NCBI RefSeq assembly: GCF_000686845.1
Contig: NZ_JMLS01000001.1
Span: 434,001 to 498,000, forward strand
DNA: 64,000 bases
Source: Paenibacillus sp. UNC451MF
Lineage (GTDB): Bacteria > Bacillota > Bacilli > Paenibacillales > NBRC-103111
Reading direction: 5' to 3'
A program made the translations under genes and the position numbers. Shown piece by piece: positions 42,427-51,265 of this stretch; the first letter of the stretch is position 1; each line of letters starts with the position of its first letter. A model generated the notes under the pieces. That model searched no databases, had not been told where the DNA came from, and saw only the letters and a list, made by a program, of their open reading frames with translations.

Positions 42427-43185
42427 ATGATGTTATTACGTAAGCTGGCAAGTGCCTATATGGTGTCTGCTCTGGTTATTATATTTTTTCTTCTGAGCTC
42501 GATACATGTTACTTCACCTGGTTCAACCTTATTTGATTTTTATGCGGCAGTCCTTATTTTCTCCTTATACGTAGTGCCTATTGTTTTTATTTATGGGGCA
42601 GGAGTGTCGGCCTTAGTAGAAGTTGTTTTAGGGAAGCTTCGAATGAATGTAACTATGAAACTACTTCTCCAAGTCGTCCTTCATGCTGTTTTTGGCTCCG
42701 TCTTGGGTATTATTGTCGATTCAAAGCTCTTTTGTCTATACGGAACGATAGCGGCTGTATTGTTCTTATTATTCGATAACCTGCTTTGTAAGCTAGAGGG
42801 CAGAATCCAGGCTAAGGGATGGCTTATATGGATAGCATCCCCCCTCGTGATTTTGGTATGTTTGCAAATATATAACCAATCCATTACGCCTCCACTACCT
42901 CCTTTTACGGAGAAGGATGCCGTAGAGTTCGCAACTTCAGGTAAGGGGACGGTTATCGATTATTTTCCGAAGCAGGTGGGTACACGGGTAATGACAATTG
43001 ACGGCTATCGTGTAGAACGGGAAACACGTGTCGCCAAAACGAACAAGGAGGAATATGAGGTTACGTTCATAGAGAAATGGGAAAAAGATGGAGTTACCGG
43101 ACAGCATTCCTATAATTATTCCGTCAGCAGAGGATCAATGACAGCTAATGGAGGAGGCGGAGACAGGATACCTTACTCTAGATAA
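42427..43185 (+). CDS. Membrane protein of unknown function
   Basis: ATG 42427 with AAAGGGG upstream gives 252 residues (the frame is open into the previous gene, but no earlier start has a ribosome site). About four membrane helices in the first 160 residues (LVIIFFLLSSIHV, YVVPIVFIYGAGVSALV, YGTIAAVLFLLFDNLL, WLIWIASPLVILVCL), then a C-terminal soluble beta-rich domain (TRVMTIDGYRVERETRVAKTN, YEVTFIEKWEKDG). No known family is visible. Confidence 0.72.
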   Translation: MMLLRKLASAYMVSALVIIFFLLSSIHVTSPGSTLFDFYAAVLIFSLYVVPIVFIYGAGVSALVEVVLGKLRMNVTMKLLLQVVLHAVFGSVLGIIVDSKLFCLYGTIAAVLFLLFDNLLCKLEGRIQAKGWLIWIASPLVILVCLQIYNQSITPPLPPFTEKDAVEFATSGKGTVIDYFPKQVGTRVMTIDGYRVERETRVAKTNKEEYEVTFIEKWEKDGVTGQHSYNYSVSRGSMTANGGGGDRIPYSR

Positions 43186-43354
43186 GTACATAGCCGTAAT
43201 AAAGGGCCATCTGGCGCATTTTCTTATAGGAGAATCGCAGGAAGGCCTTTGTTGTTCTATGTTGATAAATTTAATTTATATATAAAATAAAAATGAATAA
43301 TTTTACTTATAATTTAATAAGGAATACAATACAACCAATACGACAAGAAAGGTT

Positions 43355-44665
43355 GTGATTCATTTGAATAATCAAGCCAATTGGTTTCGTGAGCAATTTC
43401 CTTATACAGCTCCGCCTCGTGTGTTGTTTGACGGAGTAGAGGTGCCGACAGCTATGCCGAACGATATTTTTATAACGGATACGACGTTTCGTGATGGACA
43501 GCAGGCGCGACCTCCTTATACTGTGAAGCAGATCGTAACCCTGTTCGATTATTTGCACCGCTTGTCAGGAGCTAACGGAGTTATTAGACAGTCGGAGTTT
43601 TTTCTGTACAGTGAAAAGGATCGTGAAGCAGCTTACAAATGTATGGAGAGAGGGTATCAATTCCCCGAAGTAACAGCTTGGATTCGCGCTATAAAGAAGG
43701 ATTTTGCACTTGTCAAAGACATGGGTATCAAAGAAACGGGTATCTTAACCTCGATCTCGGACTACCATATCTATATGAAGCTGGGACTGGATCGTGAGAA
43801 AGCGATGAACCAATATCTGGATATCGTTGAATCCGCGCTAGCGGCGGGCATTCGACCTCGATGCCATCTGGAGGATGTGACTCGAGCGGATGTGCCTGGC
43901 TTCGTCATTCCTTTTGTACAGCGATTAGTGGAATTATCCGAGCAAAGCGGTATACCCATTAAAGTGCGTTTATGCGATACGATGGGCTACGGTGTTTCAT
44001 ACCCTGGAGCCGTGCTCCCTAGAAGTGTTCCACGTTTGATTCATACTTTGCGGGAAGAGACAGGAATTCGCAGTGAGCAATTGGAGTGGCACGGGCATAA
44101 CGATTTTTACAAGGTGATGACGAATGCGGCGACGGCTTGGCTCTATGGCGTCGGGGGCGTTAATGGTACGCTGCTCGGATTTGGAGAAAGAACGGGCAAC
44201 ACGCCGATTGAAGGGCTATTGTTTGAATATATTGGGTTAACCGGGGACAATTCCATAGATACCACCGTCGTTACAGAGATTGCGGAATATTTTGAACGTG
44301 AGCTGGGATACGAGATACCACCTATGACACCTTTTGTCGGGAAGCAGTTCAATGTAACGGCAGCAGGGATTCATGCGGATGGGGTGATTAAGAATGAAGA
44401 GATTTACAACATTTTCGATACCGGTACGCTGTTAAAGCGTCCTTTGGGTGTGCAGGTGACAGATAAGGCAGGGGCAGCAGGAGTCGCTTTCTGGGTCAAC
44501 AAACAGTTAGGACTTGAAGGAGTTCATCGCTTGGACAAAAAGCATGAGTCGATTCAGGTAATGACAGCCTGGGTGGCTGAGCAGTACAAGGATGGGCGTA
44601 CGACGAGTTTGTCGGATTCAGAGCTGCTGGCGGCGGTACAACGGTTTTTACCGGACCTGTTTTAG
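43355..44665 (+). CDS. HMG-CoA-lyase-like acyl-transfer synthase (Re-citrate/homocitrate/isopropylmalate synthase group)
   Basis: 436 residues. FITDTTFRDGQQARPPYTVK is the metal-binding TIM-barrel start (DTTFRDG), followed by RCHLEDVTRADVPGFV, RLCDTMGYGVSYPGAVLPRS, WHGHNDFYKV and NGTLLGFGERTGN. These belong to the family of enzymes that add acetyl-CoA to a 2-oxoacid. The PPYTV-QIV, RQSEFFLY and HADGVIKNEEIYN stretches resemble the group containing clostridial Re-citrate synthase more than LeuA (from memory). Start: GTG 43355 or TTG 43364. It stands alone, AT-rich upstream region. The 2-oxoacid used is not proven. Confidence 0.8.
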   Translation: MIHLNNQANWFREQFPYTAPPRVLFDGVEVPTAMPNDIFITDTTFRDGQQARPPYTVKQIVTLFDYLHRLSGANGVIRQSEFFLYSEKDREAAYKCMERGYQFPEVTAWIRAIKKDFALVKDMGIKETGILTSISDYHIYMKLGLDREKAMNQYLDIVESALAAGIRPRCHLEDVTRADVPGFVIPFVQRLVELSEQSGIPIKVRLCDTMGYGVSYPGAVLPRSVPRLIHTLREETGIRSEQLEWHGHNDFYKVMTNAATAWLYGVGGVNGTLLGFGERTGNTPIEGLLFEYIGLTGDNSIDTTVVTEIAEYFERELGYEIPPMTPFVGKQFNVTAAGIHADGVIKNEEIYNIFDTGTLLKRPLGVQVTDKAGAAGVAFWVNKQLGLEGVHRLDKKHESIQVMTAWVAEQYKDGRTTSLSDSELLAAVQRFLPDLF

Positions 44666-44792
44666 CGCTTTTCATATAAGGGCAAACCAAGCTATCCAAT
44701 TTATTGACATATTGTAAATAACCTATTGATGTTATGTCCTCTTTGGCATATATTGATCGTATGACAGAGAGAATGGAGATGGAGATGACCGC

Positions 44793-45785
44793 ATGAAAGG
44801 ACGTGACTGGTCAGTGGATAACGTACTTTTAGATCAGATTGTTTTACATGACGGTACACTCGATTCCAGCAAGCTGGCAAGCAGAGAGACCCTATATGTC
44901 GGGAGAAACGGGAAAGCGGTAGAACGGTTTGTTGTCGATCGGGATAGCAATCGTAGCTTCATATTCAAGCCGCTAACCAATCTGGAAACGATAGGCCGCG
45001 AAACATGGGTATACCAGAATCTCTTGCCTCATATTCCGGCGCGATTCCCTAACCTTCTCGCGCAGGCTAAGCATCAAGACGCAGATCGATATTGGGCCAT
45101 TTATGAGGATTTGGGCAAGCTTGAGCACCGTTTTGACAGAGACACTCTGATCAAAGCAGCTGCGGAGATTCCATCCTGGCATCAGCTTCCGCTCGATAGT
45201 GTTCCGGAGGATTTCACAGGCCACACTCCGAATGCGGATAAAATTGTTCGAGAAGTGCAAGCGAAAAGCGATCTGTTGAAGTCGATTCTGGAACGGCTAT
45301 CCTTCCCTACGTACTTAATTGAAAGGGCGCAGCGTATTGTTCAGCAGCTGGACGACGGATTATTATCAGAAATGACGGTCTCTCATGGCGATTACCATCC
45401 ATTGAATTTGTCACTGCGTGATGATCAAATTACGATTCTAGATTGGGAGTACGTGCACCTTAACTCGCTGTATTGGGATTTATATAATCTGTTGGATATC
45501 ACAAGCCCTAACTACAGGAGACCGGAAGTCACCGCTTCGTTAAGAAACGAAGTGCTTCAAGTGTACTATGCTCGTAGATTGCAGCTTGGCTGGAGCAGCC
45601 GCTTCTGTACGTTTCAAAAAAATTATTATCGCTACGCTCTCATCCATTCCTTATGGATTATGACACTTATTGAGAAAGACCTCCAAGCTGGCAGGGTGGA
45701 TCGTTCAGGCTTATTGGAGCAGCAGCAGGAAACACGTGCGATCGTTATGGATATATTGCTTGAAGAAAACGAAATTAGAGATTAA
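44793..45785 (+). CDS. APH-family phosphotransferase
   Basis: 330 residues. The kinase catalytic loop is SHGDYHPLNL (HGDxxxxN), the metal-binding Asp is in TILDWEYVHL, and YEDLGKLEHRFDRD forms part of the hinge. It resembles aminoglycoside, choline or CotS-type kinases that phosphorylate small hydroxyl molecules or proteins. There is no membrane segment. No neighbour identifies a substrate. The stretch after it carries a terminator. Confidence 0.8.
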   Translation: MKGRDWSVDNVLLDQIVLHDGTLDSSKLASRETLYVGRNGKAVERFVVDRDSNRSFIFKPLTNLETIGRETWVYQNLLPHIPARFPNLLAQAKHQDADRYWAIYEDLGKLEHRFDRDTLIKAAAEIPSWHQLPLDSVPEDFTGHTPNADKIVREVQAKSDLLKSILERLSFPTYLIERAQRIVQQLDDGLLSEMTVSHGDYHPLNLSLRDDQITILDWEYVHLNSLYWDLYNLLDITSPNYRRPEVTASLRNEVLQVYYARRLQLGWSSRFCTFQKNYYRYALIHSLWIMTLIEKDLQAGRVDRSGLLEQQQETRAIVMDILLEENEIRD

Positions 45786-45813
45786 ATGTCGCAATAGCAG
45801 CAGGTTTAAACAC

Positions 45814-45853
45814 ACCAAGAGACCGAGTCAGTGCCCGGCATCTTGGTTTTTTT
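45814..45853 (+). terminator. Rho-independent terminator
   Basis: ACCAAGA (45814-45820) pairs with TCTTGGT (45841-45847), followed by a T-run. Confidence 0.85.
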
Positions 45854-45953
45854 GTAAAATAAATAATTAGCTGCCAAATTCATGAAAGCGGTAACATTGA
45901 GATGCCTTTTGTTGTATACTTGTAAAAAAGCGATCAAAGGAGTGGTTTTGACT

Positions 45954-46166
45954 ATGGGAGTAGAACCGATGAATCCTTCTGAATTGTATGCCGTTAAACG
46001 CTGCTGTCGCTGTGGAACTGACTTAGAGGAGCAAGCCGATTGTTACAAAAGCACCTGTGATGAGTGTGAGGGAAATACATTTTATCCCTTATCACCGCTG
46101 CAGCCAAAGGGAAAGCTTATGAAGTTCATGCAAGGAACCAATCTTATCGATGATTATTGGCGCTAA
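45954..46166 (+). CDS. Small four-Cys zinc-ribbon-like protein
   Basis: 70 residues from ATG 45954; TTG 45948 fits the upstream GGAG (45939-45942) slightly better and would add two residues. Cysteines are paired as CCRCG, then C, then TCDECEG, a likely zinc-binding finger. The N-terminus is short and polar, the end is KFMQGTNLIDDYWR. It lies between two terminators as a single-gene unit. Function unknown. Confidence 0.7.
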   Translation: MGVEPMNPSELYAVKRCCRCGTDLEEQADCYKSTCDECEGNTFYPLSPLQPKGKLMKFMQGTNLIDDYWR

Positions 46167-46177
46167 ATAACCGTTCC

Positions 46178-46217
46178 CCCGCGGGGCTCTTTTTCTGAGC
46201 CGCTTGCGGGTTTTTTT
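46178..46217. terminator. Bidirectional terminator
   Basis: CCCGCGGGGCTC (46178-46189) pairs with GAGCC then GCGGG (46197-46210) with a bulge, followed by a T-run. It is shared with the convergent methyltransferase gene, whose stop is at 46216. Confidence 0.85.
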
Positions 46218-47013
46218 ATGTATTGCACGCTAGATAAATGCCCACCTGCTTAGGATCTGTCCACACACCTCCATATTGCTGCAGTCTTCTTTCTGCTTCG
46301 ACCTCCAACCAAGAGAGCAATTCATCATACAACCGAGGATCGTTAGGAATGGACATATAGCTGAACATTGATGAAATATAGCGGACGATTGGAGCGCTTT
46401 CGCGGAAAACAAGAGCATTCGTGAGCAGCGTTTTTTTGACCTCAGCGAAGACCTCTCCAAGAATGGCCATAGCATTTTCTACACAGAACGTAGTAACTGG
46501 CGAAATCATTACAGGATAGCCGAAGGCTTGCAGCATATCGTTGTACAAGCTTTTGATCAGCTGTAATGAATTATTGGAATTAGTAATGGCTAGTATATGT
46601 CCTCCGGGAGCGAGAACTCTATCGAATTGGCGCAGAGCCTGAGGGATGTCCGGTACATGATACAGCATATGTCTGGCCGTAACCCATTGAAACTCACTGT
46701 CGGTAAAAGGGAGTTCTCTTACATCCCCCAGAATGCCCTCAATGCCTTCGCACTTCGTTTGTTCAACCATACCGGCTGATTGGTCTACCCCTACGAGACG
46801 ACCTTGATGCCCCTTGTTCAATAAATGCCGCAAAAATCCGCCTGTACCGCAGCCTGCGTCCAACACGGCTTCTTGTCCAACGAGTTCCATCAAAGAAATA
46901 GCTTCGTCGTTCAAATTAATTTTTTTATCCGTGTACAAGGAATGGGTCTGAATGCGGATGCTCAACGGTTCTGCATTATCGTACTGCCGCGTTACGTGAA
47001 TGGATTGTTCCAT
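46216..47013 (-). CDS. Class I SAM-dependent methyltransferase
   Basis: 265 residues, AGGAGG before the ATG. SAM-binding motif I is VLDAGCGTGGFL, then VGVDQSAGMVEQ, motif post-I LGDVREL, and motif II WVTARHMLYHVPDI with VLAPGGHILAI. It is of the Methyltransf_11/25 class. A C-terminal helical region follows (MFSYMSIPND, ERRLQQYGGVW). The substrate cannot be assigned; there is no pathway neighbour. Its terminator is shared with the convergent small zinc protein. Confidence 0.88.
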   Translation of the reverse strand: MEQSIHVTRQYDNAEPLSIRIQTHSLYTDKKINLNDEAISLMELVGQEAVLDAGCGTGGFLRHLLNKGHQGRLVGVDQSAGMVEQTKCEGIEGILGDVRELPFTDSEFQWVTARHMLYHVPDIPQALRQFDRVLAPGGHILAITNSNNSLQLIKSLYNDMLQAFGYPVMISPVTTFCVENAMAILGEVFAEVKKTLLTNALVFRESAPIVRYISSMFSYMSIPNDPRLYDELLSWLEVEAERRLQQYGGVWTDPKQVGIYLACNT

Positions 47014-47143
47014 GTGGGATTAGCCTCCTTTTAAACCTATCGTACAATACAAAAGAAAGGGAGATAATGGAAATTTGCTTTCCTGATATGGATTTTTATG
47101 TGAAAAAAACACAAAAAAATAATAAATATGACTCATTAGGCTG

Positions 47144-47172
47144 TTGAAAATGAAGCTGAGGGCGTTTACATT
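47144..47172 (+). promoter_or_regulatory. Putative promoter of the solute-binding protein gene
   Basis: TTGAAA (47144-47149), 17 bases, TACATT (47167-47172). The -10 is weak. Confidence 0.35.
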
Positions 47173-47284
47173 AAGGATAGGAAGCGATGTGACATTATTC
47201 GACAAATACAACTGCCGGTTCTGAATGATTCTAGAGATCATTGGAAGTTAAAAGGACGACAGCCTAGAGAGGAAAATACAAATC

Positions 47285-48784
47285 ATGGCGAAGAAAGCGA
47301 CTACAACCGTGATTGTTAGTATGTTTGGATTGGCTGCCGCACTAACGAGCTGCAGTGGCATGAACGAAGAGACTTCAATGATAACAACCGACGTGAATAA
47401 GCCGCTTTCGATGCTTATGATGTGGTACGGAAACGATGTGCTATCGCCGGTAAAGCAGCAGCTGATACAGGAGAAAGTGAAAGATAAATTTAATGTAGAT
47501 CTTAAGATACAAAACGTAGATAAAAATGATTACGACAATGAATTCAACACTGCTTTGATGAACGGTAGCAATCCGGATATTGTTTGGATGAACAATGTAA
47601 TGACTAGACAAGCCGCATACAGCGGAGTGTTGCTGCCCCTTGATGATTTGGTAAAAAGCTCTCCGGTATGGAGTAAGATGCCCAAAGAGTATTTTGCTGA
47701 CTCTACTTACAACGGTAAAATATATTCTTTGCCACAGCAGATTCAAGCTCCGGAATCGATTTATTACCGTGTGGACTGGGCGGAAAAGCTGAATATCAAA
47801 CCGCCAACCAATCCTGACGAGCTGTACAAAATGTTGTATGCATTCGCCAAAAAAGATCCGGATGGTGACGGCAAAGCAAATACGACGGGTTTCACGATGG
47901 AGGGGAATTTAAGCCGTACGGGTGCGATATGGAGAATGTTTTTGCCTGCGGCCCCACGCAAGCTGGCCTTATACTTGGATAGCAAAGAGGATACGATCAA
48001 ATCTGCTTATTTCTCTTCTACGGAGATGAAGAAGGCGCTGCAATGGCTGCGAAGAGGCTATGCGGACGGGGTATTGGATAAAGAATGGGTATTGGAAAAG
48101 AAAAAGACAGCGGAAGAAAAGTTCATTACAGGAAAAACCGGAGCTTGGATGATGGGAGCGGATATGATTTCGCCGCGCTATGATAAAATGAAAGCCAGCT
48201 TTCCTAATGTGAACATAACGTCGATCCCTCCAATAATAGGACCACATGGCTCCAATTATGTTGTGCGTGCTGGTTATTCCAGTAATTATGTTATTTTGTC
48301 CAAAACGCAAGATCCTGTGGCAGCCAAAAAAGTGCTGGATTACTTGCTGGGGCCAGAAGGGACAATGGATACACGGGTCGGAATTGAAGGACAGACCTAT
48401 AGAGTGGAGAATAGTCAACTGCAATGGCTGATTAAAGGCGAGGATAAGTATTATGATCCTGGCTCTATTTTGTGCAGCGTTCATCCTCTGAAGCTGCCAG
48501 TTCCGATACCTGTATTGGAGCAAAATTTGAAGGCAGTAGAAGGCTTTAAGATGGAAATGAATACGAATACTTTATACATACCTCAGAGTGTACGTGCAAG
48601 TTCGAAGGCAGCCGATTTTGAAAAGCTTGCGTTGGAATATATTAGAAAAATTATTATGGGACAATCCCCAATAGATCAATATGATGAATTTATAGGCGAA
48701 GCGAAGAAGATGGGGCTTGAGTCCATTCTTAAGGAAATCAATGAGATTTATAAACGAGAGAAGAAATGGGCCGAAGAAAAATAA
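47285..48784 (+). CDS. Extracellular solute-binding lipoprotein of an ABC-type sugar system
   Basis: 499 residues. Lipoprotein signal with lipobox LTSC (Cys23). The large-lobe SBP fold of the family-1 / LplA-YtcQ type: SMLMMWYGNDVLSPVKQQLI, NGSNPDIVWMNNVMTRQAAY, LLPLDDLVKSSP, and DPDGDGKANTTGF. Such proteins take oligo- or polysaccharide fragments for ABC importers, but no permease or ATPase gene is near, so it is an orphan or acts as a sensor. A long terminator follows. Confidence 0.9.
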   Translation: MAKKATTTVIVSMFGLAAALTSCSGMNEETSMITTDVNKPLSMLMMWYGNDVLSPVKQQLIQEKVKDKFNVDLKIQNVDKNDYDNEFNTALMNGSNPDIVWMNNVMTRQAAYSGVLLPLDDLVKSSPVWSKMPKEYFADSTYNGKIYSLPQQIQAPESIYYRVDWAEKLNIKPPTNPDELYKMLYAFAKKDPDGDGKANTTGFTMEGNLSRTGAIWRMFLPAAPRKLALYLDSKEDTIKSAYFSSTEMKKALQWLRRGYADGVLDKEWVLEKKKTAEEKFITGKTGAWMMGADMISPRYDKMKASFPNVNITSIPPIIGPHGSNYVVRAGYSSNYVILSKTQDPVAAKKVLDYLLGPEGTMDTRVGIEGQTYRVENSQLQWLIKGEDKYYDPGSILCSVHPLKLPVPIPVLEQNLKAVEGFKMEMNTNTLYIPQSVRASSKAADFEKLALEYIRKIIMGQSPIDQYDEFIGEAKKMGLESILKEINEIYKREKKWAEEK

Positions 48785-48788
48785 ATGA

Positions 48789-48839
48789 AAAACGACCGGC
48801 ATGGCACCTGTGAAGGTTTTCACGCAAACGGTCGTTTTT
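48789..48839. terminator. Bidirectional terminator
   Basis: AAAACGACCG (48789-48798) pairs with CGGTCGTTTT (48829-48838). It lies between two convergent genes, with T-runs on both sides, and has an inner hairpin (GTGAAGGTTTTCAC). Confidence 0.85.
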
Positions 48840-48861
48840 GTGTAAGGATAAAGCTGATTTT

Positions 48862-49836
48862 CTAAAGTATCATCAAAAAGCTGTCGATGAGATCAGGGTT
48901 GAACGAAATTCCTTTTTGTTCGATTAAATAAGCCATTGCATTTTCCTTACTCCATGCATCCTTATATGCCCGGCGGCTCGTTAATGCGTCGTAGACGTCC
49001 ACAACGGAAACAACCTGAGCCTCAAACGGGATTTCGTCTCCCTTAAGCTTGGCCGGATAACCGCTGCCATCCCATTTTTCATGATGATATTGGATGATAT
49101 GCTCAGCAATACGCAGCTCTTCTTGGAGGATTTCGTCCTCAAGCTCGCGAGATATTTTATTGACGATTTCGAGGCCGATCAGGGGATGGGTCTCCATAAT
49201 ATATCGCTCGTAGTGATTCAGTTTCCCAGGCTTGTATAGGATTCCCTCAGGAATTCCGGACTTACCGATATCGTGCATGATACTCGCATTGACGATTTGC
49301 TGAATATATTCAACGGGCAAGCCGAGCTTCAATCGCTCATTATGAAAGGTGAGCAGTTTCTCTGTTCCCTGCTGAACACGGGATAAATGCTCTTCGATAT
49401 GCGGATCACGGATCTCACAGGAGATCGCCAAGACCTTCAATATTTCACTTTGCAGCTTGATTTTACGGGTTTCAGACAAATAGCTGCCTTCCGGCATTTG
49501 GTCTAGATCGCGAACGACTCCTACATAATACGTCCTTTGGTTCAGGATGATGGGGGTGATCGTAATGTTCGTGTGCCACACATCCTTATTCTTCTTACGG
49601 TTAATAAACACGCCGGACCATGCCAAATTCATTTGCAGTGATTCGCGCATATTTTTATATGTTTTTTGGGGAGTTAGGCGTGATCTTAAAAAGTTGGCTC
49701 TAAGACCAATCATATATTCACGAGTATAACCCGTTACTTCCTCATATTTGGAGTTAACCTCCACAATACGGTGATCCTCGTCCGTAATGATGACCCCATC
49801 GGCTAATTTCAGGTAAAAGTCAAGAGCCGCCTGCAT
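48862..49836 (-). CDS. PAS-HD-GYP protein (c-di-GMP phosphodiesterase-like)
   Basis: 324 residues. PAS domain at about 5-112 (DGVIITDEDHRIVEVNSKYE), then an HD-GYP domain at about 135-322: His188-Asp189 in MHDIGKSGIPEGIL, HHEKWDGSGYP with the GYP signature at 259-261, and DVYDALTSRRAYKDAW. The GYP motif with HHE is the hallmark of c-di-GMP hydrolases. No receiver domain, so the PAS domain probably senses a ligand or redox state. It is monocistronic; divergent gap of about 250 bases to the next gene. Confidence 0.9.
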   Translation of the reverse strand: MQAALDFYLKLADGVIITDEDHRIVEVNSKYEEVTGYTREYMIGLRANFLRSRLTPQKTYKNMRESLQMNLAWSGVFINRKKNKDVWHTNITITPIILNQRTYYVGVVRDLDQMPEGSYLSETRKIKLQSEILKVLAISCEIRDPHIEEHLSRVQQGTEKLLTFHNERLKLGLPVEYIQQIVNASIMHDIGKSGIPEGILYKPGKLNHYERYIMETHPLIGLEIVNKISRELEDEILQEELRIAEHIIQYHHEKWDGSGYPAKLKGDEIPFEAQVVSVVDVYDALTSRRAYKDAWSKENAMAYLIEQKGISFNPDLIDSFLMIL

Positions 49837-50087
49837 GGTGTTCCTCCTTATGTATAGTAAAGCAGTAAGTGCAGGAGGTTTAGTTACCTCAAGCTAGTTT
49901 CTTCAATATTTTAACATAATCCATGAGATAAAGAGTTCACAATTTGTTGAATACTTCACTTTTTTGTGACGGAACCGTTATGGAGCAGGAACTTAAGAAA
50001 TTTTTAAGCTTTCCTTAGGGGTACCTTAAATTGTAATTTGTATAATAGCCTATAAGATGCATAGCAAGCAAATAAGGAGCGGAATTC

Positions 50088-50135
50088 ATGAGCGACATCT
50101 TAAAGACGGACGGCGTATGGGAAACCGCGCAATGA
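50088..50135 (+). CDS. 15-residue leader peptide coupled to the sigma-like gene
   Basis: AAGGAG six or so bases before ATG 50088, then 15 codons (MSDILKTDGVWETAQ) and TGA at 50133-50135, which overlaps the ATG at 50132 of the next gene. The strong ribosome site followed by an overlap suggests translational coupling of the next gene to this peptide. Confidence 0.4.
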   Translation: MSDILKTDGVWETAQ

Positions 50136-50374
50136 TGGGGTGCCTGTTGATGAGCACAGAACTGGAAACAAGGGCAAAGGCCGTCAAAGAGTATGAAGTA
50201 CGATGCTATCAGATCTGCTTTTATATATTGCAAAATGAAGCGAAGGCTCTACAGGCCGCATTGGCATGTGTTGAAGCTCTACTGCTAAATGATTCATTTT
50301 TCAAAATGCAGGTGAACGAACAGCAGGAGGCTGTCCGCAAGGCTTCGATCCGTTATTCGCTAAAGCAGGCTTAG
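50132..50374 (+). CDS. Small protein resembling sigma-factor region 2
   Basis: 80 residues from ATG 50132 (later ATGs at 50135 and 50150 are alternatives). The segment ETRAKAVKEYEVRCYQICFY-ILQNEAKALQAALACVEALL resembles sigma-70 region 2.1-2.2 (helix, D/E-rich second helix), but there is no region 4 and no recognisable -10-reading residues. It may be a decoy or anti-sigma type protein. The coupling to a 15-residue leader is unusual. The family is not recognised with confidence. Confidence 0.55.
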   Translation: MMGCLLMSTELETRAKAVKEYEVRCYQICFYILQNEAKALQAALACVEALLLNDSFFKMQVNEQQEAVRKASIRYSLKQA

Positions 50375-50486
50375 TATGAATGCGCAACCAAAAGTAAAAT
50401 ATTTCTAAGATGACATAGGCTATATAATCCAGACTTAAAGACATAATACATGTTTAGAAAGTGATCTAAGCATGGAGGATTATGCA

Positions 50487-51239
50487 ATGAGACTGGATGG
50501 AAAAGTAGCTCTTGTTACCGGAGCGGGTACTGGGATTGGCAAGACGACTGCTCTTCGTTTTGCTCGTGAAGGAGCCAAGGTCGTTGTAACGGATATTAAT
50601 CAGAGCAGTGCTGAAGCAACGGCGCAAGCGATTCGCGATGCTGGAGGCCAAGCAGCCGCTTTTGCCCATGATGTAAGCAACGAGGAGCAGTGGGAGAAAG
50701 TTGTAGCTGAAGCGCAGTCCGCATTTCAGAAGATAGACATTTTGTTTAACAACGCCGGTATTTATATTATTAAACCTTTAGCGGACATAACACTGGAAGA
50801 ATGGAACCGGTTGATGTCGATTAACGTGACTGGCGTATTCTTAGGAATGAAGCATGTCATGCCTGTTATGGCGTCCAATCAGGGAGGTTCGGTTATTAAC
50901 GCTTCTTCCATAGCTGGGATCAATGGTGCGAGTGGACATACATTGTACGGAGCTAGTAAGGGAGCTGTACGGATCATGTCCAAGGACGCGGCTATCGAAT
51001 ATGCAACGCAAAAAGTTAGAGTCAATTCGATACACCCTGGTTATATTGATACGGGGATGGTCGAATATGCTTCCTCGGTGACTTCGGCGTCCAAATCGGA
51101 ATTGGCGCAAATTTCTCCCAGCGGCCGTCTTGGCAGTGTTGAGGATGTTGCCCATATGGTGTTATTTCTCGCATCGGACGAGTCTACGCACGTAACCGGA
51201 GCTGAATTTGTAATTGACGGCGGGGCAACTGCCAAGTAA
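50487..51239 (+). CDS. Short-chain dehydrogenase/reductase (SDR), first of a pair
   Basis: ATG 50487 (GGAGG upstream) gives 250 residues; the ATG at 50472 lies inside the ribosome site. ALVTGAGTGIGKTTAL is the cofactor loop, NNAGIYII, INASSIAGINGASG, and LYGASKGAVRI is YxxxK. Classical SDR of the FabG/glucose-1-dehydrogenase type; the acidic residue in VVTDINQS suggests NAD. The second SDR begins 26 bases downstream with GGAGG, so they form an operon. Substrate unknown. Confidence 0.9.
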   Translation: MRLDGKVALVTGAGTGIGKTTALRFAREGAKVVVTDINQSSAEATAQAIRDAGGQAAAFAHDVSNEEQWEKVVAEAQSAFQKIDILFNNAGIYIIKPLADITLEEWNRLMSINVTGVFLGMKHVMPVMASNQGGSVINASSIAGINGASGHTLYGASKGAVRIMSKDAAIEYATQKVRVNSIHPGYIDTGMVEYASSVTSASKSELAQISPSGRLGSVEDVAHMVLFLASDESTHVTGAEFVIDGGATAK

Positions 51240-51265
51240 AGGACGAAAAGGAGGTTAGACAAGGT

